Source: Candidatus Omnitrophota bacterium (GTDB taxonomy: Bacteria > Omnitrophota > Omnitrophia > Omnitrophales > Aquincolibacteriaceae). From it: 5,673 bases of DNA. The notes below the pieces were generated by a model. That model searched no databases. It was not told where the DNA came from and worked only from the letters and a program-made list of their open reading frames with translations. Where the stretch lies: positions 3,263 to 8,935 of the forward strand of contig JAHFHJ010000053.1 of assembly GCA_023246985.1 (NCBI GenBank), in the 5' to 3' direction. Shown here one piece after another: positions 1-4,659 of the stretch (position 1 is its first letter; each line of letters opens with the position of its first letter). Both the position numbers and the translations under genes were made by a program.

Positions 1-1112
1 GTCTCGAGGGCTTCGAGGATGCGGTTCTGCTGCCGGGCTACGAAGAAGCGAGCGCGGATCCCGACAAATTCAACGAAGCCTTTAAAGGCGAATATCGGGA
101 GTCGGATCCGGTGCGCGGGAAGCCGGTGGCGCAGAAGCACGGCGCCCGGTTCGTAATCCAGGAGCCGCCCCCGCTCGCTCTTGAGACCGCACGGCTGGAT
201 CATTTCTACGCGCTTCCTTTCGCGCGCGATTGGCATCCGGTTTATGAAAGGACGGGCGGCGTTCCGGGATTTGAGACGGTGCGTTTTTCGATCACCTCGC
301 ATCGCGGCTGTTCCGGTGAATGCAACTTTTGCTCCCTTTTCGCGCATCAGGGGCGCATGATCCAGAGCCGCAGCAAAGAGTCGATCCTGAGCGAAGTCAA
401 GATTGTCGCCGCGCGGCGACAATTCAAAGGAACGATCACCGATATCGGAGGTCCGACCGCGAATCTCTACGGCGCAAGCTGTGAACAATGGGAGAACTCC
501 GGTGCCTGCAAAACAAAGCAGTGCATGATGCCCCTAAAATGCAAGAGTTTGAAGCTCGGATATGAAAAGTCCATGGAACTTTGGAAAGAGGTCCTGGCCG
601 TTCCAAAAGTGAAGCATGTTTTCATTCAAAGCGGTCTCCGGTATGATCTTCTCATTGAAAAAGAGTCTGACGCGTACCTTGAGGCGCTTTGCCGAAACCA
701 CGTGAGCGGCCGGCTGAAGGTCGCACCGGAACATTCCTCGGACGCGGCCCTCAAAATGATGAATAAGCCTTCGTTTAGCGTCTATGAGCAGTTCGCGGAG
801 CGGTTTAAGGCGATGAACCGGAAAGTCGGTAAAGAACAATATCTCGTGAATTATTTTATCAGCGCGCATCCGGGATGCTCCGACGAGAATGCCCGGGAGC
901 TTGCGGAGTATCTCGCGGCGAATCGGATGCATCCCGAGCAGGTGCAGGATTTCATGCCGCTTCCCATGACCGTTTCAACCTGCATGTATCACACGGGTAA
1001 ACATCCTTTTACCGGCGAAACCGTGCAGGTCGCGAAAACTTATAAAGAGCGTGAAGCCCAGCGGCTGATCATTCAACCAAGAATCAGGCAACGCGCAACG
1101 TCAAAGTCATAA
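1..1112 (+). CDS. ygiQ: YgiQ-family radical SAM protein, 3' part (5' end outside window)
   Basis: Open frame from the left edge; the first whole codon is at base 3. The frame reads without a stop through a GTG at 111, which is internal because the upstream residues (for example DAVLLPGYEEA, then FKGEYRESDPVRGKPVAQKHG) match the family's interdomain stretch. Seen: the radical SAM cluster motif CSGECNFC (CxxxCxxC; Cys codons at 309, 321 and 330) inside ITSHRGC; the family signature DIGGPTANLYGASC followed by a further cysteine group (GAC, KQC, LKC); the conserved IQSGLRYDLL and VAPEHSS; and near the end QVQDFMPLPMTVSTCMYHTG, typical of the YgiQ C-terminal region. Known: such proteins bind a 4Fe-4S cluster and cleave S-adenosylmethionine, but the substrate of YgiQ is not established. 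The C-terminal tail after the TCMYHTG motif is only about 40 residues, shorter than in E. coli YgiQ. The missing part should hold the N-terminal UPF0313 domain. Probably cotranscribed with the FAD enzyme that follows. Confidence 0.93.
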   Translation, partial: LEGFEDAVLLPGYEEASADPDKFNEAFKGEYRESDPVRGKPVAQKHGARFVIQEPPPLALETARLDHFYALPFARDWHPVYERTGGVPGFETVRFSITSHRGCSGECNFCSLFAHQGRMIQSRSKESILSEVKIVAARRQFKGTITDIGGPTANLYGASCEQWENSGACKTKQCMMPLKCKSLKLGYEKSMELWKEVLAVPKVKHVFIQSGLRYDLLIEKESDAYLEALCRNHVSGRLKVAPEHSSDAALKMMNKPSFSVYEQFAERFKAMNRKVGKEQYLVNYFISAHPGCSDENARELAEYLAANRMHPEQVQDFMPLPMTVSTCMYHTGKHPFTGETVQVAKTYKEREAQRLIIQPRIRQRATSKS

Positions 1113-1150
1113 GGCCCATACGGTGACCGTTGTGCGTAGACCGTTGCGCG
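1088..1150. repeat. Short inverted and direct repeats across the ygiQ / FAD-gene junction
   Basis: CGCGCAACG at 1092-1100 is the exact reverse complement of CGTTGCGCG at 1142-1150. The second arm is also part of an imperfect direct repeat, ACCGTTGTGCG (1126-1136) and ACCGTTGCGCG (1140-1150), with one mismatch. GCAACG occurs twice at 1088-1093 and 1095-1100, and ACGGT-G-ACCGT (1120-1130) is a near-palindrome. The left arm lies in the last codons of the radical SAM gene and the right arm ends just before the SD of the next gene. No T-tract follows, so this is not an intrinsic terminator. It could form a hairpin in the intercistronic RNA, or it may be chance in GC-rich sequence. Confidence 0.35.
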
Positions 1151-1162
1151 AGAGGGAAGATT

Positions 1163-2455
1163 ATGATTCAGTATGATGTTGTGGTGGTCGGCGGCGGCGC
1201 GGCGGGCATGACGGCGGCGATCTTTGCGAAGCGCGCGGGCCGGAGCGTACTTCTTTGTGAAAAAATGCCGAAACTCGGGAAAAAGATACTCGCTTCGGGT
1301 GCCGGTCGCTGCAACATTCTTAGCGATAAAGTCGGCGCGGAATTTTATAACACGGAGGCCCGCGCGCTTGCCGCGTCGGTGTTCGGACAATTCGGGAAGG
1401 ACAAGATCCTCGGATTTTTCAAAGAGTTGGGGCTGGAGGTTTATACCCAGGACGATGGGCGGATGTTCCCGGTCACGGACCAGGCGTCATCGGTTTTGAA
1501 AGTGCTGGAAATGGAATTGGAAAGATTAAAAGTTTCCGTAGGACTGAATTGTGAAGTTAAGAACCTACATATCATTCAGGGCGGATTTGAGTTGAAATTA
1601 TCCCAAGCAACCCCTTCTCCTTTCCGCCACACATCTCTGGACGGATCCGTCCTCTGGCGGATATCCTCTCTCCCTTCTAAAAGGGGGAGAGGGCCGGGTG
1701 AGGGGGGACGCGGGGATGTCAGATGTGGAGAGGTCATTCTCGCGGGCGGCGGAAGATCGTATCCGGCGCTCGGCTCGGACGGGAATGCTTACGCGTTGGC
1801 CCAAAAATTCGGACACACGATCGTAGAGCCTGTCCCAAGCACCGTCGCGCTTTTGGTGAAAGATCCCTGGTGTCATTCGCTTCAGGGACAGAAGATTCGC
1901 GCGGCCGTCACAAATCGAATTCAAAATAAAAACATCCGCACCGTTTCCGGAGAACTCCTTTTCACACAATACGGTCTTTCCGGGACCGCAATCCTCGATG
2001 TGAGTGAAGAGATCTCCATCGCGATGAACCGGGAAAGGATACGGGAGATTCAGGTGGAAGCAGATCTCCTTCCATCATTTTCTGAAGAAGCGCTCAAGAC
2101 TGAGCTCTCGCGGCGGCTTGCGCGCGGTATTTCAGCGGAGCATCTCCTCGAAGGGCTTCTTCCCGCCAAGTTTTCCGCCGCCATGAAATCTTTACTCGGA
2201 AAAAAAGACCTAGCGGCGATCATTCTGGATCTGAAGCATCGCCGGTTCAAAGTGGACGGAACCCGCGGCTGGAATGAAGCGGAATTCACGGCCGGAGGCG
2301 TCGCGACCGGGGAAGTTCATGTCAAGACGCTGGAGTCTAAGATCCAAAAAGGCCTTTATCTCGCCGGAGAAATGCTCGATGTGAACGGCCACCGGGGCGG
2401 TCACAACCTCGCCTGGGCCTGGGCCAGCGGCGCGGTGGCGGGATCTCAAAAATAA
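1163..2455 (+). CDS. HI0933/YhiN-family NAD(P)/FAD-dependent oxidoreductase (BaiN-like flavoprotein)
   Basis: A 430-aa flavoprotein. The ATG at 1163 is chosen because GAGGG (1152-1156) lies 6 nt upstream and the N-terminus then begins directly with the nucleotide-binding fold MIQYDVVVVGGGAAGM (GxGxxG-type, residues 10-15). A TTG 33 nt further upstream would add a tail with no family counterpart. Next come E33 at the end of the second strand (ribose contact, by family analogy), the family signature KKILASGAGRCN (40-51), DDGRMFP, the strand VILAGGGRSYPALGSDG (about 190-206), FTAGGVATGEV, and the C-terminal FAD motif GLYLAGEMLDVNGHRGGHN (from about 397). Known: HI0933 proteins are cytosolic flavoproteins of mostly unknown substrate. 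Odd: residues 149-185 or so are a Gly/Arg/Pro/Ser-rich insert encoded by a palindromic repeat. Without it the protein would be about 393 aa, the usual length. All cofactor motifs are intact, so the gene is probably functional. Confidence 0.92.
   Translation: MIQYDVVVVGGGAAGMTAAIFAKRAGRSVLLCEKMPKLGKKILASGAGRCNILSDKVGAEFYNTEARALAASVFGQFGKDKILGFFKELGLEVYTQDDGRMFPVTDQASSVLKVLEMELERLKVSVGLNCEVKNLHIIQGGFELKLSQATPSPFRHTSLDGSVLWRISSLPSKRGRGPGEGGRGDVRCGEVILAGGGRSYPALGSDGNAYALAQKFGHTIVEPVPSTVALLVKDPWCHSLQGQKIRAAVTNRIQNKNIRTVSGELLFTQYGLSGTAILDVSEEISIAMNRERIREIQVEADLLPSFSEEALKTELSRRLARGISAEHLLEGLLPAKFSAAMKSLLGKKDLAAIILDLKHRRFKVDGTRGWNEAEFTAGGVATGEVHVKTLESKIQKGLYLAGEMLDVNGHRGGHNLAWAWASGAVAGSQK
1607..1727. 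repeat. Palindromic repeat element inserted in frame within the FAD oxidoreductase gene
   Basis: This stretch is dense with dyads. CCGCC (1624-1628) pairs with GGCGG (1656-1660), enclosing the perfect 14-bp palindrome GGACGGATCCGTCC (1639-1652). GGATATCC (1659-1666) is palindromic. CTCTCCC (1668-1674) pairs with GGGAGAG (1685-1691). CACATCT (1630-1636) pairs with AGATGTG (1721-1727). CTCTGG is repeated at 1635-1640 and 1652-1657. The minus strand reads CCCTCACCC-GGCCCTCTCCC, the kind of C/T-rich text I associate with dispersed intergenic repeats in many bacterial genomes. The host frame passes through with no stop and a multiple of three is preserved, adding about 37 residues. The exact ends are uncertain: the C-rich run starts at 1611 and the G-rich run ends near 1707, while the outer dyad reaches 1727. 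Confidence 0.72.
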
Positions 2456-2472
2456 GAAACAGTTCCAGCAAA

Positions 2473-2478
2473 AGGAGG
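2473..2478 (+). promoter_or_regulatory. Perfect Shine-Dalgarno AGGAGG for the 26-codon ORF
   Basis: AGGAGG sits 7 nt before the ATG at 2486, the strongest ribosome-binding site in the window and better than those of the large genes. It is the main reason for calling the small ORF. The spacer CTTTCAA (2479-2485) is the reverse complement of TTGAAAG (2580-2586) downstream, and GGAGG could pair with CCTCC at 2624-2628, so the site could in principle be masked in the RNA. Confidence 0.6.
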
Positions 2479-2485
2479 CTTTCAA

Positions 2486-2566
2486 ATGGGGACGTTGTCC
2501 AAAGCAGCAATCTATGCGGCACTCTGGAACAAAGTCCGGGAAACTCTCGTTTTCGGCCAGCGTTAA
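2486..2566 (+). CDS. Small ORF, 26 aa, unknown; possible leader peptide
   Basis: ATG 2486 to TAA 2564-2566, thirty bases after the stop of the FAD oxidoreductase and on the same strand. The peptide begins MGTLSKAAIYAALWN and ends TLVFGQR. The centre (AAIYAALWNKVRETL) could form an amphipathic helix; there is one Trp, no Cys and no run of a single amino acid of the kind seen in classical attenuator peptides. I do not recognise a family. Support comes from the ideal SD and spacing and from its place in the operon. Immediately downstream begins a 140-nt structured stretch leading to the zinc-ribbon gene, so it could be a leader peptide for that gene, a small stand-alone protein, or a chance ORF. 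Length alone gives little support. Confidence 0.45.
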   Translation: MGTLSKAAIYAALWNKVRETLVFGQR

Positions 2567-2575
2567 ACCATTCCT

Positions 2576-2709
2576 ATTCTTGAAAGAGTAAGGTATTCAG
2601 CAATCGAAGGAGGGGAGCTAACCCCTCCCCGCGGAACGCCGCCCGATTTTAGATTTTGTTCTCGTTTCGCCTTCCCTTTCAAGAATCAGCTGAGGTGACC
2701 GATACCTTA
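2576..2709 (+). promoter_or_regulatory. Structured intergenic segment with two interleaved inverted repeats (possible leader RNA)
   Basis: ATTCTTGAAAG (2576-2586, arm A) is exactly complementary to CTTTCAAGAAT (2676-2686, A'). TAAGGTAT plus TCAGC (2589-2601, arm B) is complementary to GCTGA (2689-2693) and ATACCTTA (2702-2709, B'), with GGTGACCG bulged out. A and B, and A' and B', are each separated by 2 nt, and the order A-B-A'-B' means the stems are either mutually exclusive or form a pseudoknot-type fold. Inside lies the GC-rich hairpin pair at 2609-2642. No known riboswitch class is recognised. Together with the T-tract hairpin just downstream, the arrangement suggests a switch for the gene at 2780. 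Palindromic mobile debris is the alternative. Confidence 0.4.
2609..2660 (+). terminator. GC-rich hairpin pair followed by broken T-rich tract; possible end of the left operon
   Basis: GGAGGGG (2609-2615) pairs with CCCCTCC (2622-2628) over a 6-nt loop AGCTAA, and a second small hairpin GCGG-AACG-CCGC occupies 2631-2642. After CCGA the sequence is T-rich (ATTTTAGATTTTGTT, 2646-2660) but interrupted, so this is an imperfect intrinsic terminator at best. It could end transcription of the radical SAM, FAD-enzyme and small-ORF transcript, or simply be internal stems of the surrounding structured segment. AAGGAGG at 2607-2613 looks like an SD but no start codon follows at a usable distance. Confidence 0.3.
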
Positions 2710-2710
2710 G

Positions 2711-2735
2711 GGAACAGGGGCAGTTCTAATTTTTT
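2711..2735 (+). terminator. Short hairpin with six-T tract upstream of the zinc-ribbon gene
   Basis: GAAC (2712-2715) pairs with GTTC (2723-2726) around the loop AGGGGCA, with a possible G-T pair added outside (2711 with 2727). AA and TTTTTT (2730-2735) follow. The stem is only 4-5 bp, weak for a terminator. It lies between the interleaved stems and the ATG at 2780, the usual place for an attenuator. The text GGGGCAGTTCTAATTTTTT also resembles repeat ends seen near REP-associated elements, which would be a different explanation. Confidence 0.3.
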
Positions 2736-2779
2736 ACGCTTTTAAAACGGACAGATATTTTAAAGAGGAGAAGCTCACT

Positions 2780-3328
2780 ATGGAAGAAGGGCTGAAAATC
2801 GCACAACGTGCTGGTCGAACAGTACAGTGTCCCAAATGCGCCAAGCCTTTAATAGTCGCTATTGAAGAGGGCTGGGAAGTGGATTTTTGCAATCAGTGCA
2901 AAGGGATCTGGGTTGACGTTTGGGAAGAAAAGGAATTGCTTCGCATTAAACCAGAAGCTTTTACTATGGATGAATTAAAAAGGTTGCATGCATTCTATAA
3001 GCCTCTCGGAAAAGCAGATCCTGTGCGTTATGTCCCCTGTCCTGTTTGCAAAGAGTTAATGAATCGAAAAATATGGGGATCCTATTCCGGCATTATTATA
3101 GACAAATGCTATAAGCATGGGACATGGTACGATGACGGGGAGTTGACAAAGATTCAGGAATATGTTGCTTCAGGCGGGATTGAGTACGAAAAAATGGCGA
3201 TGATGGAAGACGGCTTTAACGCGGTTAACTCTAAGCTTACTAGTGAAGTGAGCCGGATTAATCAGAAATTAATTGGTATATATTCTCGATCAAAGATGGC
3301 GCAACTTTATAGCTTGTCGGGCTTTTAA
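2780..3328 (+). CDS. Double zinc-ribbon (zf-TFIIB-like) protein, 182 aa
   Basis: The ATG is preceded by AGGAG (2766-2770) at 9 nt. Two ribbon modules are visible. The first has C17-x2-C20 and C37-x2-C40 followed by GIWVDVWEEKEL. The second has C87-x2-C90 and C110-x2-H113 followed by GTWYDDGELTKI. The pattern CPxC...CxxCxGxWxDxxEL is that of the zf-TFIIB domain, here duplicated, with His replacing the last Cys in the second copy. A charged linker (about 49-80) joins them and a C-terminal helix-prone tail (about 130-175) follows. There is no signal peptide or membrane segment, so it is probably cytosolic. Known: small proteins with this domain are common and mostly uncharacterised; they are presumed to bind zinc. 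Function is not assignable. The gene is markedly AT-richer than its neighbours (bases 2941-3000 have 19/60 G+C, 3061-3120 have 22/60) and uses AAA, GAA, ATT and ATA freely, suggesting separate origin. It converges with the acyltransferase. Confidence 0.85.
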   Translation: MEEGLKIAQRAGRTVQCPKCAKPLIVAIEEGWEVDFCNQCKGIWVDVWEEKELLRIKPEAFTMDELKRLHAFYKPLGKADPVRYVPCPVCKELMNRKIWGSYSGIIIDKCYKHGTWYDDGELTKIQEYVASGGIEYEKMAMMEDGFNAVNSKLTSEVSRINQKLIGIYSRSKMAQLYSLSGF

Positions 3329-3330
3329 CT

Positions 3331-3425
3331 GCGTAAACCGGACGCGTAAATCGGACACCGTCCCGCGGCGAAGGATTAAGGAACCACCGCCTGTGAATCA
3401 ACGGGGCTGGCAGGTTAAACGGGGC
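3331..3425. repeat. 13-bp tandem repeat and REP-like debris after the zinc-ribbon gene
   Basis: GCGTAAACCGGAC (3331-3343) is followed directly by GCGTAAATCGGAC (3344-3356), one mismatch in thirteen. The second copy runs into GGAC-ACC-GTCC (3353-3363), a 4-bp hairpin. Further on AACGGGGC occurs at 3400-3407 and 3418-3425, the latter continuing as AGACATTTT. Phrases such as GGACACCGTCCC and GGGGCAGACA recall the ends of REP/Y1-transposase-associated elements, but no transposase is present. Nothing in the 192-bp gap between the convergent genes looks like a functional gene. Confidence 0.5.
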
Positions 3426-3488
3426 AGACATTTTGCCATGATCAACCTATGTGCGGAGCCATCCTTCAGCGGAGTAGTCCTTTAGGGT

Positions 3489-3506
3489 AGGAACGTATTC
3501 CTTTTT
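3489..3506 (+). terminator. Weak plus-strand terminator candidate between convergent genes
   Basis: AGGAA (3489-3493) pairs with TTCCT (3498-3502) around CGTA and is followed by TTTT (3503-3506). It is correctly placed to end plus-strand transcription from the zinc-ribbon gene before it enters the acyltransferase, but the stem is short and AT-containing. On the minus strand no T-tract follows, so it would not serve the acyltransferase. Confidence 0.25.
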
Positions 3507-3520
3507 ATCCGGAAATAGAA

Positions 3521-4612
3521 TCAGACGGTCCGGCGCACGAGCGGTATTTTCCGGATCAGGAAGACGGCGGCGAGCGAAAACAGATAAACGACCGCCGCGA
3601 CGAACGGAATCACGAACGCGGGATGCGACGCGTTGGATCGTAACACAAATCCCCACCGGCCGTGATTCAGGATGTCGATGAACATGGGATGGATCAGATA
3701 GATCCCGAAACTTGCCTGCGCGATCAGAGCCATGGCGCGCCGCCCTTCGCCCACAACCCATTTTTCAAGAGTCCCCGAGGCGTGCTTCATCAGAATGAAA
3801 AAAGAAGCCGCGAAAACCGCAACATTCGGCGCCAAATTGTCATAGAACAACGGCGAGAACAAGCCCGTTTGCCGGCACACCCAGGCGTTTCCGAAGAAGC
3901 AGACCCAAAAACTTCCGCACCAAAAGATCCGGGTCGCGGGCACAGCCCTTTCCGAAACATATTTCCGGATGAAATGCCCGAGCACAAAATATCCGGTGAA
4001 TCCCAGCCAGGATTCCAGCGGCACGTGGAGATGAAACTTCGGGCCGCCGAGCAATCTCGTCAAGGTCTCGGCGAAGGGGAGACAAAAACTCACTGCAAAG
4101 CAAAGCCCAAGAAAATAAAGCAAGGCTCTTTTCGAAGCGCGTGCGACCCAAATGCGGAGCACGGGCGTGATCAAGTAAAGCCCGGTCAGCGTATAGAGAA
4201 ACCACAGATGGAAATAGACTTTGTCGGACGTGAACCGGCGGAACATTTCCGCGGGTCCAAGACTCGGCTCGTAAAAATGTTTTCGCCACAGAAGATAAAA
4301 AAGACTCCACGCAAGAAAGGGGATCAGGATCTTGCCAAAGCGTTTCCTGAAAAAATCAAGGATGCCTTCGGTTTTGGGGAGAAGGAGCGCTCCGCTCAGC
4401 ATGATGAAAACGGCCACGGCGCCACGGACCGAGGAATCGTAAAGGTTCGCCGTCCACCACCAACCCATGGGAAGAACATGCCATTCCGTGATCACATCCG
4501 CGGCCACATGGGTCAGGACCACGCACCCCATCGCGATCACCCGAAGCAGGTCGATCCAGAGAAGATCCTCCCGCCGGGGTTCCGTCGTGGGACTGGCGCC
4601 TGTGGGAGTCAT
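3521..4612 (-). CDS. Membrane acyltransferase, acyltransferase-3 family (WecH/OatA-like O-acetyltransferase)
   Basis: A 363-aa polytopic membrane protein from the ATG at 4612. A TTG at 4645 would add 11 residues and leave only 14 nt after the upstream stop; neither start has a strong SD, and the ATG gives the usual short cytoplasmic lead before helix 1. Seen: WIDLLRVIAMGCVVLTHV with R24 and H35, the conserved Arg and catalytic-type His of the family; VAVFIMLSGALLL; FRKRFGKILIPFLAWSLFYLL; YFHLWFLYTLTGLYLITPVLR; and near the end FGIYLIHPMFIDIL. About ten hydrophobic segments are evident and the protein ends on the typical IRKIPLVRR. Known: the family moves acyl groups, usually acetyl, onto cell-surface glycans or other acceptors in the inner membrane. 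The acceptor here cannot be told, as no polysaccharide gene is near. Probably cotranscribed with the methyltransferase upstream, apparently without functional connection. Confidence 0.9.
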   Translation of the reverse strand: MTPTGASPTTEPRREDLLWIDLLRVIAMGCVVLTHVAADVITEWHVLPMGWWWTANLYDSSVRGAVAVFIMLSGALLLPKTEGILDFFRKRFGKILIPFLAWSLFYLLWRKHFYEPSLGPAEMFRRFTSDKVYFHLWFLYTLTGLYLITPVLRIWVARASKRALLYFLGLCFAVSFCLPFAETLTRLLGGPKFHLHVPLESWLGFTGYFVLGHFIRKYVSERAVPATRIFWCGSFWVCFFGNAWVCRQTGLFSPLFYDNLAPNVAVFAASFFILMKHASGTLEKWVVGEGRRAMALIAQASFGIYLIHPMFIDILNHGRWGFVLRSNASHPAFVIPFVAAVVYLFSLAAVFLIRKIPLVRRTV

Positions 4613-4659
4613 GTCTTTCTTATCGGCAAGACACGGAAATAACAAAAACCGGCCCTTTT

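Noticed and set aside
111..113. GTG as the start of the radical SAM gene
   Set aside because: The frame is open to the left edge and the 36 codons upstream match family text, so this GTG is an internal valine.
534..932. 132-codon minus-strand frame inside the radical SAM gene
   Set aside because: Antisense shadow of a strongly conserved coding region; product has no family features.
1130..1162. TTG 11 codons upstream as start of the FAD oxidoreductase
   Set aside because: It would add residues with no counterpart in the family, while the ATG at 1163 has GAGGG at 6 nt and starts right at the dinucleotide-binding fold.
2567..2779. Known riboswitch, tRNA or small structured RNA in the gap
   Set aside because: I see stems but no consensus core of a class I can name and no cloverleaf, so only an unnamed structured segment is reported.
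3273..3485. 70-codon plus-strand open frame running past the zinc-ribbon gene
   Set aside because: It overlaps the end of that gene in another frame, then crosses repeat-like sequence; no ribosome site and no recognisable product.
3329..3520. Intact insertion sequence or CRISPR fragment
   Set aside because: Only two tandem 13-mers and short repeats with no transposase; the repeats lack regular spacers.
3662..4642. 326-codon plus-strand open frame opposite the acyltransferase
   Set aside because: It is the antisense of a clear membrane protein. The product is low in hydrophobics, rich in charged residues, Pro and His, and has no recognisable domain. GC-rich codons on the real strand explain the lack of stops.
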